Below, piece after piece: positions 27,034 to 35,931 of a stretch of DNA of 64,000 nt. Source of the stretch: Streptomyces lienomycini (GTDB lineage: Bacteria > Actinomycetota > Actinomycetes > Streptomycetales > Streptomycetaceae); NCBI RefSeq assembly GCF_027947595.1, contig NZ_CP116257.1, positions 6,322,001 to 6,386,000 of the forward strand, in the 5' to 3' direction. The notes below the pieces were generated by a model. It was not told the DNA's origin and did no database searches. It saw nothing but the letters and a program-made list of their open reading frames with translations. How positions within the stretch are numbered: the first letter of the stretch is position 1; every line of letters starts with the position of its first letter. Made by a program: the position numbers and the translations under genes.

Positions 27034-28470
27034 ATGTCCCCCGAACTCATCTCGATCCTCGTCCTCGTCGTGGTGTTCGTCATCGCCACGACCCGCTCCG
27101 TCAACATGGGCGCGCTCGCCTTCGCCGCCGCGTTCGGGGTGGGCACGCTCGTCGCCGACCTCGACGCGGACGGCATCTTCGCCGGGTTCCCCGGCGACCT
27201 GTTCGTCGTCCTCGTCGGCGTCACCTACCTGTTCGCGATCGCGCGGGCCAACGGCACCACCGACTGGCTGGTGCACGCGGCCGTCCGGCTGGTGAGGGGC
27301 CGGGTCGCGCTGATCCCGTGGGTGATGTTCGCGCTCACCGGCGCGCTCACGGCGATCGGCGCGGTCAGCCCGGCCGCGGTGGCGATCGTCGCGCCGGTGG
27401 CCCTGAGCTTCGCCACCCGGTACTCGATCAGCCCGCTGCTGATGGGCACCATGGTGGTGCACGGCGCGCAGGCCGGCGGGTTCTCGCCGATCAGCATCTA
27501 CGGCTCGATCGTCAACGGCATCGTGGAGCGCGAGAAGCTCCCCGGCAGCGAGGTCGGCCTGTTCCTCGCCTCGCTGGTCGCCAACCTGCTCATCGCGGCC
27601 GTGCTGTTCGCGGTGCTCGGCGGGCGGAAGCTGTGGGCGCGCGGGGCGGTGACGCCGGAGGCGGGCGGCGGCCTCGGCGAGGGCGCGGAGCCGAGCGGCG
27701 GCGGCAGCAGCAGTGAGCGGGGCAGCGGGACGGGCACCGGCAAGGACGGCACGGGCAAGGACGGCACCGGCACCGGCCCCAGCACAACCCCCGCCGGCGG
27801 CGGCACCGCGCCCACCGCGGTGGCCGTCCGTCCCGACCGGGAGACCGGCGACGCCGACGGCACCGGCGTCCGCCTCACCCCCGCCCGCATCGCCACCCTC
27901 GCCGCCCTGGTCGCCCTGGTGGTGGCCGTCCTCGGCTTCGACCTGGACGCCGGTCTGACCGCGGTCAGCCTCGCCGTCGTGCTGAGCACCGCCTGGCCCG
28001 ACGACAGCCGCCGCGCCGTCGGCGAGATCGCCTGGTCCACGGTGCTGCTGATCTGCGGCGTCCTCACCTACGTCGGCGTACTGGAGGAGATGGGCACCAT
28101 CACCTGGGCCGGTGAGGGCGTCGGCGGCATCGGCGTCCCGCTGCTGGCCGCCGTACTGCTCTGCTACATCGGCGCGATCGTGTCGGCCTTCGCGTCCTCC
28201 GTGGGCATCATGGGCGCGCTGATCCCGCTGGCGGTGCCGTTCCTCGCGCAGGGCGAGATCGGGGCGGTCGGCATGGTGGCGGCGCTCGCGGTGTCGGCGA
28301 CGGTGGTGGACGTCAGCCCGTTCTCGACCAACGGCGCGCTGGTGCTGGCGGCGGCGCCGGACGTGGACCGCGACCGCTTCTTCCGGCAGCTGATGGTGTA
28401 CGGAGGGATCGTGGTGGCGGCCGTGCCCGCGCTGGCCTGGCTCGTCCTGGTGGTGCCCGGCTTCGGGTAG
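27034..28470 (+). CDS. matC: MatC-type malonate/dicarboxylate carrier
   Basis: 478 residues, an integral membrane protein with about ten to twelve helices and the layout of the MatC/ion-transporter superfamily. The N-terminal half includes AIGAVSPAAVAIVAPVALSFA and VHGAQAGGFSPISIYGSIV, and the C-terminal half SAFASSVGIMGALIPLAVPF and ATVVDVSPFSTNGAL, whose paired serine/proline/asparagine motifs resemble substrate and cation sites of these carriers. A hydrophilic Gly/Thr/Lys-rich loop of about 60 residues (about 215-275) separates the halves and is longer than usual. ATG 27034 has GGGAG upstream. The next gene is MatB, so malonate is the probable cargo. Confidence 0.85.
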   Translation: MSPELISILVLVVVFVIATTRSVNMGALAFAAAFGVGTLVADLDADGIFAGFPGDLFVVLVGVTYLFAIARANGTTDWLVHAAVRLVRGRVALIPWVMFALTGALTAIGAVSPAAVAIVAPVALSFATRYSISPLLMGTMVVHGAQAGGFSPISIYGSIVNGIVEREKLPGSEVGLFLASLVANLLIAAVLFAVLGGRKLWARGAVTPEAGGGLGEGAEPSGGGSSSERGSGTGTGKDGTGKDGTGTGPSTTPAGGGTAPTAVAVRPDRETGDADGTGVRLTPARIATLAALVALVVAVLGFDLDAGLTAVSLAVVLSTAWPDDSRRAVGEIAWSTVLLICGVLTYVGVLEEMGTITWAGEGVGGIGVPLLAAVLLCYIGAIVSAFASSVGIMGALIPLAVPFLAQGEIGAVGMVAALAVSATVVDVSPFSTNGALVLAAAPDVDRDRFFRQLMVYGGIVVAAVPALAWLVLVVPGFG

Positions 28471-28544
28471 ACGCCAGTGGAAATCCGGCAGGATCCGGCA
28501 GCCTTGAGCGACAGCTCTCGGGCAACAGCTAAGGAGTACGACGC

Positions 28545-30002
28545 GTGTCCTCTCTCTTCCCGGCCCTCTCCCCGGCCCCTGTCGGCGCTCCGGCCGACCG
28601 GCCCGCGCTGCGGTTCGGCGAGCGCTCCCTGACGTACGCGGAACTCGCCGCCGCGGCGGGCGCCACGGCCGGGAGGATCGGCGGCGCCGGACGCGTCGCC
28701 GTCTGGGCGACCCCGGCGATGGAGACGGCGGTGGGCGTCGTGGCGACGCTGCTGGCCGGAGTCGCGGCCGTGCCCCTCAACCCGAAGTCCGGCGACAAGG
28801 AACTCGCGCACATCCTCTCCGACAGCGCGCCCTCCCTCGTCCTGGCGCCCCCGGGCGCCGAACTCCCGCCCGCCCTGGGCGCCCTGGAGCGCGTCGACGT
28901 CGACGTGCGCGCCCGCGGCGCCGTCCCCGAGGACCGTGCCGGGGACGGCGACCCCGCGCTCGTCGTCTACACCTCCGGCACCACCGGACCGCCCAAGGGC
29001 GCCGTCATCCCCCGGCGCGCGCTCGCGACGACCCTGGACGCGCTGGCGGACGCGTGGCAGTGGACCGGCGACGACGTCCTGGTGCAGGGGCTGCCGCTGT
29101 TCCACGTGCACGGGCTGGTCCTCGGCATCCTCGGTCCGCTGCGCCGGGGCGGGTCCGTGCGGCACCTGGGCCGGTTCTCCACCGAGGGCGCGGCGCGGGA
29201 GCTGAACGACGGCGCGACCATGCTGTTCGGCGTGCCCACGATGTACCACCGGATCGCCGAGACGCTCCCCGGCGACCCGGAGCTGGCGAAGGCCCTCGCC
29301 GGGGCGCGGCTGCTGGTGTCGGGGTCGGCCGCGCTGCCGGTGCACGACCACGAGCGCATCGCCGCCGCCACCGGCCGCCGGGTGATCGAGCGGTACGGCA
29401 TGACGGAGACGCTGATGAACACCAGCGTGCGCGCCGACGGCGAGCCGCGTGCCGGGGCGGTGGGCGTGCCGCTGCCCGGCGTGGAGCTGCGGCTGGTGGA
29501 GGAGGACGGTACGCCGATCGCGGCGCTGGACGGGGAGAGCGTCGGCGAGATCCAGGTGCGCGGCCCGAACCTGTTCACCGAGTACCTGAACCGTCCCGAC
29601 GCCACGGCCGCCGCCTTCACCGAGGACGGCTTCTTCCGCACCGGCGACATGGCGGTGCGCGACCCCGACGGCTATGTCCGCATCGTCGGCCGCAAGGCCA
29701 CCGACCTGATCAAGAGCGGCGGGTACAAGATCGGGGCGGGTGAGATCGAGAACGCCCTGCTCGAACACCCGGGGGTGCGGGAGGCCGCGGTCACCGGGGA
29801 GCCCGACCCGGACCTCGGGGAGCGGATCGTGGCGTGGATCGTGCCGGCCGACCCCGCCGCGCCGCCCGCCCTGGACACGCTGGCCGGCCATGTCGCGGGC
29901 CGGCTCGCCCCGCACAAGCGGCCCCGCGTCGTCCGGTACCTGGAGGCGCTGCCCCGCAACGACATGGGGAAGATCATGAAGCGGGCGCTGGACCGTGGCT
30001 GA
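28545..30002 (+). CDS. matB: malonyl-CoA synthetase MatB
   Basis: Makes malonyl-CoA from malonate, CoA and ATP; S. coelicolor MatB also accepts methylmalonate, feeding polyketide synthesis. 485 residues of the acyl-adenylate family: P-loop TSGTTGPPKGA, FHVHGLVLG, ERYGMTETLMN, FFRTGDMAV, GRKATDLIKSGGYKIGAGEIE, and the catalytic Lys in NDMGKIMKR near the end. The sequence is almost the same as I recall for S. coelicolor MatB (SCO2444). GTG 28545 follows AAGGAG. Its stop overlaps the next gene's GTG start by eight bases. Confidence 0.96.
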   Translation: MSSLFPALSPAPVGAPADRPALRFGERSLTYAELAAAAGATAGRIGGAGRVAVWATPAMETAVGVVATLLAGVAAVPLNPKSGDKELAHILSDSAPSLVLAPPGAELPPALGALERVDVDVRARGAVPEDRAGDGDPALVVYTSGTTGPPKGAVIPRRALATTLDALADAWQWTGDDVLVQGLPLFHVHGLVLGILGPLRRGGSVRHLGRFSTEGAARELNDGATMLFGVPTMYHRIAETLPGDPELAKALAGARLLVSGSAALPVHDHERIAAATGRRVIERYGMTETLMNTSVRADGEPRAGAVGVPLPGVELRLVEEDGTPIAALDGESVGEIQVRGPNLFTEYLNRPDATAAAFTEDGFFRTGDMAVRDPDGYVRIVGRKATDLIKSGGYKIGAGEIENALLEHPGVREAAVTGEPDPDLGERIVAWIVPADPAAPPALDTLAGHVAGRLAPHKRPRVVRYLEALPRNDMGKIMKRALDRG

Positions 30003-31371
30003 GCGACTGAGCGCCCGGGAGTTCCTCGCCCTGGTCACGGACGACGCCTCCTTCGCCGAACTCCCCCACCCGGACGGCGCGTGGCGGCCCGACGGCCCCC
30101 TCGGCTGGCCCGGCTACGACGCCCTGCGGGCCCGCGCCGCCGAACGCACGGGTGAGGAGGAGTCCGTCGTCTGCGGCACCGGTCTGGTCGAGGGCGTCCG
30201 GGCCGTGCTCGTCTCCTTCGAGTTCGGGTTCCTCGGCGGCTCGCTGGGCCGCCGCACCGGCGACCGGCTGGAGGCGGCCTACGCGCACGCGCGCGAACAG
30301 CGGCTGCCCGTGGTGCCGTTGGTCGCGACGGGGGGCAGCCGGATGCAGGAGGGGATGCTCGCACTGACCCAGCTCCAGCGGGTGGCGCGGCAGTCGGCGC
30401 TCACCCGGCAGGCCGGGCTGGCGCAGATCGCGGTGGTGCGGGACCCGGCGACCGGGGGCGGCTGGGCGACGCTGGGCGCGGGCGCCGACGTGGTCCTCGC
30501 CCTGCCCGGCGCCCAGGTCGGCTTCGCCGGCTCCCGGGTCCGGCCGCCGGACGCCGACCCCGCCGCGTACACGGCCGAGGCGCAGGTGGCGGCGGGCAGC
30601 GCGGACGCCGTCGTACCGGCCGGGGAGCTGCGCGCGACGCTGGGGCGCTGGCTGCGGCTGCTGACGGCGCCGTCCGGCGGTCCGGCGCCGGTGCCGGAGC
30701 CGCTGGGCGCGCGGGACCTGCCGGCCGGCGGCTGGGACGCGGTCCGGCGGGCCCGCGCCGCCGGACGTCCGCGCGCGGGGGCGTACCTGGACGCCTACTT
30801 CACCGACCGCGTCGCCCTGTCCGGCGACCGCTGCGGCGGCACCGACCCGGAGGGCATGCTGTGCGGCTTCGGCACGCACGCGGGGCGGGCCGTCGCGTAC
30901 GCCGCCCAGACCGGGACGGCGACCCGGCCCGCCGGGTACCGCACCGCGACCCGGCTGATCGGTCTCGCGGACCGGCTCGGCATCCCGGTGCTGACCCTGG
31001 TGGACACGCCGGGCGCGGCCAACGACGCGGCGGCGGAGCGGGAGGGGGTGGGCCCGGCGATCGCCGACCTGTTCGGGGCCGTGGCCTCGGCGCGCACGCC
31101 GGTCACCACGCTGGTGATCGGCGAGGGCGGCTCGGGCGGGGCGCTGGCGCTGGCCGCACCGGGCCGCACCTGGGCCACCCCGGACAGCTACTTCTCCGTC
31201 ATCGCACCCGAGTCGGCGGCGGCGATCCTGAAGCGCCCGCCGACGGAGGTGGAGGAGACGGCCGACCAACTGCGGCTGCGTCCGCAGGACTTGGCCGAAC
31301 TTGGCGTGATCCGAACAAACGAGCAGTTGTTCCCTGGAACAGGTGATCGTCGCTCTGAAGAGCGTATGTGA
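29995..31371 (+). CDS. carboxyltransferase-fold protein, AccD/AccA-type fusion in malonate operon
   Basis: 458 residues. The first half resembles the beta-type carboxyltransferase (SFEFGFLGGSLG, LVATGGSRMQEG, TLGAGADVVLALPGAQVGFAGSR) but has no four-cysteine zinc finger. The second half resembles the alpha type (GYRTATRLIGLADRLGIPVLTLVDTPGAA, VIGEGGSGGALALA, YFSVIAPESAAAIL). The family includes acetyl-CoA carboxylase, and malonate decarboxylase subunits with the same fold. Beside MatB and MatC, the protein could decarboxylate malonyl-CoA or transfer its carboxyl group, replacing the unrelated MatA decarboxylase of rhizobial operons. This role is inferred; the residues shown only establish the crotonase/carboxyltransferase fold. 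It overlaps matB, so expression is coupled. Confidence 0.85.
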   Translation: MAERLSAREFLALVTDDASFAELPHPDGAWRPDGPLGWPGYDALRARAAERTGEEESVVCGTGLVEGVRAVLVSFEFGFLGGSLGRRTGDRLEAAYAHAREQRLPVVPLVATGGSRMQEGMLALTQLQRVARQSALTRQAGLAQIAVVRDPATGGGWATLGAGADVVLALPGAQVGFAGSRVRPPDADPAAYTAEAQVAAGSADAVVPAGELRATLGRWLRLLTAPSGGPAPVPEPLGARDLPAGGWDAVRRARAAGRPRAGAYLDAYFTDRVALSGDRCGGTDPEGMLCGFGTHAGRAVAYAAQTGTATRPAGYRTATRLIGLADRLGIPVLTLVDTPGAANDAAAEREGVGPAIADLFGAVASARTPVTTLVIGEGGSGGALALAAPGRTWATPDSYFSVIAPESAAAILKRPPTEVEETADQLRLRPQDLAELGVIRTNEQLFPGTGDRRSEERM

Positions 31372-31501
31372 CTGCCGAGACCAACGATACTTACGGTGTG
31401 CAAGCGACGGGCTGCAGACCGTAGTTGACGCACATGTCCCGAGTAGTCCCGGCGGGGCCCGGCGGGTCCCGCACATGAACAGCGCAAGGAGCTGCACGAT
31501 C

Positions 31502-31561
31502 ATGAACCTTCTCACCGACATCCTCGCCGGCATCGTCCACTTCGTCGGCTGGCTGGTCTGA
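31502..31561 (+). CDS. 19-residue hydrophobic peptide
   Basis: ATG 31502 to TGA 31561 encodes MNLLTDILAGIVHFVGWLV. AAGGAG at 31486-31491 lies ten bases upstream, and a strong terminator starts 18 bases after the stop. The peptide is almost wholly hydrophobic with single Asp and His residues and would span or lie in a membrane. An in-frame ATG at 31475 would add nine residues (MNSARSCTI), but the ribosome site favours the shorter form. It is probably on its own message or the end of the malonate operon transcript. Function unknown; it is too small for confident assignment but the arrangement of ribosome site, frame and terminator is clean. Confidence 0.6.
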   Translation: MNLLTDILAGIVHFVGWLV

Positions 31562-31578
31562 CGGTCCGAGAACCCAGG

Positions 31579-31613
31579 CGGCGCCGCCTCCCCGTCCCAG
31601 GGAGGCGGCGCCG
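31579..31613. terminator. strong bidirectional terminator between malonate operon/peptide and subtilisin gene
   Basis: A perfect 14-bp stem (arms 31579-31592 CGGCGCCGCCTCCC and 31600-31613) with a 7-base loop. It lies between convergent genes and can end transcription from either side. Confidence 0.8.
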
Positions 31614-31646
31614 TCCGCGTGCCGTCGCACGGAAGCGGTCGCGGGC

Positions 31647-34600
31647 CTACCGCACGGCCACCGCCCGCACGATCTCCTGGGTGACCGAGCCGCCCCGGTC
31701 GTCGCGCGCCGACGCCCGCAGTGAGACGTGCTCCGCGCCGCGCGGCACGCTCAGCGTCCCCTGCCAGGACGCCTTCCCTCCGGTGCCACCGCCGCGCAGC
31801 CGGACCTGGTGCCAGCTCTTCCCGTCGTCGTAGGACGCCTCCAGCTTCCCGCCGCCGAGGGTCCCGGTGTCCGGGGCGCCCGCCACGTACCGCGCGCCGA
31901 GCCCGACGCGCAGCTTCTTCCCCCCGCGCACCTTCCCCGCGAGGTCGGTGTCCACGTCGAAGGAGAGGTTGATCAGCGGCAGGTAGGTCCACCGGTCCTG
32001 CGGTGTGGCCGCCGAGCGGAAGGTCCACTCCGCGTGCCCCTCGGTCGCCGACGGCCAGCGCGCCGCGTCGAGCGCGGTGTCGGTGACGAGCCGGTACGTG
32101 TGCTCGTCGGCGGGCGCGTTTGAGACGTAGGCGGCGGAACTCGGTCCCTGGTCGACCAGTTCGCCGTCCAGGTACACCGACGTCGTCTGCGTCATGCCGC
32201 TGTCCTCGTTCCACACGTCGCCGAAGCCGGTGTGGTCGGGGCCGGAGTCGCCCCAGCCGGGCGCGTTGAACTGGAGCCGGTTCCCGGCACGCTGCTGGCC
32301 CCAGCCGAGCCCGGTGCCGAGGTAGGGGTGCCACACCGGCTTGAACCAGTTCAGCTCCGTGTGCGAGCCGCCCCGGTACTCGACCAGTCCGCCGCGCTCC
32401 TCCAGCGCGTCACCCGCGCTGGTCACGGTCTCGTGCCACCGCTGGCCGGGTCCGGTGGAGACGTACTCGGTGCGCTCGACGGGGTAGCCGATCCGCTCGC
32501 GGAAGCCGAGGCCGATCGGGAAGGTGTCGGTGATCGAGTACCGGAACTCGCCGCCGCTCGCCGGTGCGTCGCCGTGGTACCTGGTGCGCAGCACGGCGAG
32601 GTCGCGGTGTCCGGGCTCGAAGGTGAGGTCCCGGTCGGGCACGGCGCCGGGGTGCCCCTCGGAGAGGTCGTACACGTAGGGCGTGTCGCGGGTGCCGGTC
32701 ATGTCGACCCGCCCGGCCTCGCGCAGTCGCCGGGCGTCGGCCGCGTCGACCGTGGCGATCTGCAGCGGCCGGTCGGCGTTGTCGTCCGTGCCCCACCACG
32801 ACGTCAGCCGTCCTGGCGTGTCGTCGGTCACGAACAGCGCCTTGACGCCCGCGTCCTGCGCGGCCCGCGCGAGCGCCGTCGGTGCGCTCCCGTCGGTGAG
32901 CCGGGCGAGGACCGCCTTGCCGCGTACGCCGTCCGGGAGGGCCCCGTCCCCGACGTCACCCGCGTCGACCAGCGGCAGCCGGGTGCGGCCCTCGAGCAGG
33001 GTGCCGCCGGCCTGGACGACGGCCTCGTCGATCCCCTTCACGTCGAGGAGCGGCTTGCCGAGCCGCCACACGGTCCGGTACTCGAAGCCGCCCTCGGTGA
33101 CCTTCTCCGTCGGTGCGGCGAAGACGCTGTCGTACGTCAGGGGCACCTGGACGGCGCCGAACAGGTCGGAGCCGTTCGCCTCGCGGTCGTACTCCATGAG
33201 GAGCTGCCGGGTCTCGGTGCGCCGGCCGACGTCCGCGCTGATCTCGCGCAGTTCGCGGCCGTCCAGGGTGATCTCGCGGTCGCGGTCGAGGACGACCTCC
33301 GGGGCGGCGAGGAAGCCGAGGCCGAGCGAGTCGGCGCCGTGGCTGCCGCGCACGTCGAGGAAGGACGCCAGGCTGTACGTCCCGGGCGCCAGCCGCAGCT
33401 CCAGGGTGCCGGAGTCACCGACGTGCGCGGGGAAGGGGTCGACGCCCTCGGTGAGCCGCTGGACGGTCAGGTCGGCCGGGGCGGCGGCGCCGGAGCGGTC
33501 CTTGACGTGCACGGTGAGCGTGTACCGCTCGTCCTCCTTGACCAGGCCGAACGCGGTGTGCGCGAGAGTGGTCCCGCTCGCGTCGGCCGCCACGACCTGC
33601 CCGCTGGTGCTGCCGACCGGCGCCTTGGCCCCGTCCCCGGTGAGGGTCGTGGCGGCGGTGCCGTGCGCGGGCACGGTGAGGGAGGTGTCGGCGAGCGTGG
33701 CGACGCCCTCGGGAGCGCCCCGCACGGACAGGGTCAGCTCGACGTCCGTGTCGGAGGAGTTGGTGTAGGTGACGGTCCTGGTGACCGGTTCGTTGCCGTC
33801 GTACGGCCAGGAGTAGAAGCCCAGGTCGGCGCTGCCGGTGGCGGTGACGTCGGCGTGGACGGCGTCCGGCACGCTGACCCGGCCCGCGCCCAGCTGGTAG
33901 GCGGAGGCGTCCAGCTCCATCGACGTGGACATCAGCGCGTCCTTGAGCCGGGCGCCCGTCCAGTCGGGGTGCTCCTCGGCGAGCAGGGCGGCCACCCCGG
34001 CGATGTGCGGCGTCGCCATCGACGTACCGTCCATGGACGTGTAGTCGCCGCTGCCCTCGGCGAGGCGGGAGCGGGCGGCGAGGATGCCGACGCCCGGGGC
34101 CGACAGGTCGGGCTTGAGGGCGTTGTCCCGGTAACGGGGCCCGGCGCTGGTGAACCAGGCGGCCTGGTCGGCGGAGTCGACCGCGCCCACGGTGAGGGCG
34201 GCGTCGGCCGCGCCGGGCGAGCCGATGGAGGACGGGGCGCCGGTGTTGCCGGCCGCGATCACGAACAGGGCGCCGGTCTCGCGGGACAGGGTGTTGACGG
34301 CCTCGGCCATCGGGTCGGTGCCGTCGCTGGGTTCGGTCGAGCCGAGGCTCATGGACACGATGTCGGCGTCCACGTCCCGGGCGGCCCACTCCATGCCCGC
34401 GATGATCTCCGACTCGCTGCCGAAGCCCTCGTCGTCCAGGACCTTGCCGACCGCGAGCGTGGCACCGGGGGCGACGCCCTTCTCCTTGCCGTCGGAGGCC
34501 GCGCCGCTGCCGCCCACGGTGGAGGTGACGTGCGTGCCGTGACCGTGCCGGTCGGCGACCTCCTCGCCGGGAATGAAGCTCCGGCTCCGCGCGATCCGCC

Positions 34601-35318
34601 CCGCCAGGTCGGGATGCCCGGCGTCCACGCCGCTGTCCAGGACGGCCACGGTGACGCCCTTGCCGGTCAGCCCCGCCTCCCAGGCCTCGGGCGTGCCGAT
34701 CTGGGCGTTGGACTCGGCCATGTCCGCGGTGACCCGCCCGTCGAGCCACACACGGTCGACACCGGCGCCGCCACGGGTGAATTCCCGCCAGAATTCACGG
34801 CTCTTGTCGGCCTCCACGGCCGCTCCGCGCACGCTGGGCAGCGCCCGGGTCCGCTCGGTCCCCCTCGGGGTGGCGGCCCGTGCGCTCCCGCCGTAGGTCA
34901 CGATCAGCGGCAGTTCGCCGGTCTCGGTGTCGGCGAGTCCCTGGTCCAGCAGCTCACCGACGTCGAAGAGCCGTTCGTCGAGGCTGCCGTCGCGCAGGTA
35001 GGGCACGGCCTCGTCCGGTACGACGGTGGTCCGGCCGCCGGAGCCGCTGGTGCGCACGGCCCCGGTGGCGCCCTCGGGCCGGTCGACCGTGACGGTCTTT
35101 CGGCCGCCGCCGAGGTCGGTGACGGTCACCCGGTCGCCGGTGACGAGGGTGACGGTGCGGGCGGCGCCTGCCGCGGTGGCCGTGCGGACGGAGGCCGCCG
35201 GGGTGTCCGCCGGGTGCGGGGCCGGTTCCCGCGCGGCCGCCGTCCAGGCGGGCAGCAGCGCGATCACGAGCCCCGCCGACAGGAGGGCCGCCCCACGTCT
35301 GACTGGTCCTGTGCTCAT
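31647..35318 (-). CDS. secreted subtilisin-like serine protease (S8), large multidomain
   Basis: 1223 residues. Signal peptide (RRGAALLSAGLVIALLPAWTAAA, cut near residue 28), a propeptide (about 30-205), and an S8 catalytic domain with Asp228 (AVLDSGVDAGHPDL), His260 (HGHGTHV), oxyanion Asn358 (AAGNTGA) and Ser433 (GTSMATPH). About 750 residues of beta-rich C-terminal domains follow, including a PA-like region (about 780-880). The triad is complete, so it should be an active extracellular peptidase. It corresponds in position to S. coelicolor SCO2446. ATG 35318 has only a weak ribosome site (AAGAGAGA). It is transcribed away from the conflict-type cluster that follows. Confidence 0.92.
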   Translation of the reverse strand: MSTGPVRRGAALLSAGLVIALLPAWTAAAREPAPHPADTPAASVRTATAAGAARTVTLVTGDRVTVTDLGGGRKTVTVDRPEGATGAVRTSGSGGRTTVVPDEAVPYLRDGSLDERLFDVGELLDQGLADTETGELPLIVTYGGSARAATPRGTERTRALPSVRGAAVEADKSREFWREFTRGGAGVDRVWLDGRVTADMAESNAQIGTPEAWEAGLTGKGVTVAVLDSGVDAGHPDLAGRIARSRSFIPGEEVADRHGHGTHVTSTVGGSGAASDGKEKGVAPGATLAVGKVLDDEGFGSESEIIAGMEWAARDVDADIVSMSLGSTEPSDGTDPMAEAVNTLSRETGALFVIAAGNTGAPSSIGSPGAADAALTVGAVDSADQAAWFTSAGPRYRDNALKPDLSAPGVGILAARSRLAEGSGDYTSMDGTSMATPHIAGVAALLAEEHPDWTGARLKDALMSTSMELDASAYQLGAGRVSVPDAVHADVTATGSADLGFYSWPYDGNEPVTRTVTYTNSSDTDVELTLSVRGAPEGVATLADTSLTVPAHGTAATTLTGDGAKAPVGSTSGQVVAADASGTTLAHTAFGLVKEDERYTLTVHVKDRSGAAAPADLTVQRLTEGVDPFPAHVGDSGTLELRLAPGTYSLASFLDVRGSHGADSLGLGFLAAPEVVLDRDREITLDGRELREISADVGRRTETRQLLMEYDREANGSDLFGAVQVPLTYDSVFAAPTEKVTEGGFEYRTVWRLGKPLLDVKGIDEAVVQAGGTLLEGRTRLPLVDAGDVGDGALPDGVRGKAVLARLTDGSAPTALARAAQDAGVKALFVTDDTPGRLTSWWGTDDNADRPLQIATVDAADARRLREAGRVDMTGTRDTPYVYDLSEGHPGAVPDRDLTFEPGHRDLAVLRTRYHGDAPASGGEFRYSITDTFPIGLGFRERIGYPVERTEYVSTGPGQRWHETVTSAGDALEERGGLVEYRGGSHTELNWFKPVWHPYLGTGLGWGQQRAGNRLQFNAPGWGDSGPDHTGFGDVWNEDSGMTQTTSVYLDGELVDQGPSSAAYVSNAPADEHTYRLVTDTALDAARWPSATEGHAEWTFRSAATPQDRWTYLPLINLSFDVDTDLAGKVRGGKKLRVGLGARYVAGAPDTGTLGGGKLEASYDDGKSWHQVRLRGGGTGGKASWQGTLSVPRGAEHVSLRASARDDRGGSVTQEIVRAVAVR

Positions 35319-35343
35319 CCACGTCTCTCTTCGTGTCGTCGTA

Positions 35344-35366
35344 GAGTGCTGTGACGAGTGCTGTGA
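35344..35366. repeat. 12-bp-period direct repeat in divergent promoter region
   Basis: GAGTGCTGTGA occurs at 35344-35354 and again at 35356-35366, upstream of the subtilisin start (35318) and of the Trypco1 gene (35545). It may be a regulator site. There is no obvious -35/-10 pair next to it. Confidence 0.4.
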
Positions 35367-35544
35367 GCAGTCTCAGGGGCCCTGTGGGACAAGGGAGTTG
35401 GGCGGAGGCGGCGGTTAGTCGCCCTGGCGGGTTCCCGCCAGTGGCCCGGCGCTCCGGCGGCATGGGGCGGGACACGGCCGAGTACCGTCCGTCACAATGG
35501 TGCTGCGCACGGACACGTACGGCACACGGGGAGCGAGCGACGTC

Positions 35545-35931
35545 ATGGACGGATTGGTCGAGTTCAAGACCGAGGACGGCGTACGGGTGGTCGTGGAAGG
35601 CGTCGAGGACGAGGACGGCGCGCGGCTGGTCTCGCGCGGCGACGGACCGGCCCGGGCGGCCCGCACGTTCGAGGAGTCGCTGGACGGGGTGCGGGCGGCG
35701 GCCGCCTCCGCGCTGCGGGTGTTCAGGGACGGCTCGCTGCGACCCGACTCGGTGGAGCTGGAGTTCGGGGTGAAGCTGAGCGCGGAGGCCGGGGCCGTGA
35801 TCGCGAAGGGCTCGGCGGAGGGCCATCTGGTCGTGAAGCTGAGCTGGTCGCCCGAGCCGTCCCCGACCCGCTCCGAGCCGGAGCCCGCTTCGACGCGTCC
35901 CGAGACCCCGGACGCCGCCCCGCTGTCATGA
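35545..35931 (+). CDS. Trypco1-type (CU044_2847-like) protein
   Basis: 128 residues. Beta-strand start (MDGLVEFKTEDG), then ASRTFEES-like segment (ARTFEESLDGVRAAAASALRVF) and the family-like core DSVELEFGVKLSAEAGAVIAKGSAEGHLVVKLSW. This is the small domain known as trypsin-co-occurring domain 1, found beside trypsin-like proteases and MoxR ATPases. It has no catalytic site and probably guides or holds the protease. The chosen ATG 35545 has GGGGAG eleven bases upstream; a longer reading from 35497 lacks support. Its stop overlaps the protease start (ATGA), which indicates a stoichiometric pair. Confidence 0.8.
   Translation: MDGLVEFKTEDGVRVVVEGVEDEDGARLVSRGDGPARAARTFEESLDGVRAAAASALRVFRDGSLRPDSVELEFGVKLSAEAGAVIAKGSAEGHLVVKLSWSPEPSPTRSEPEPASTRPETPDAAPLS

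Noticed and set aside
31349..31362. Small hairpin CGCTCTGAAGAGCG at the end of the carboxyltransferase gene, considered as a terminator
   Set aside because: Only six base pairs with a two-base loop, inside the coding end; the strong terminator is at 31579-31613.
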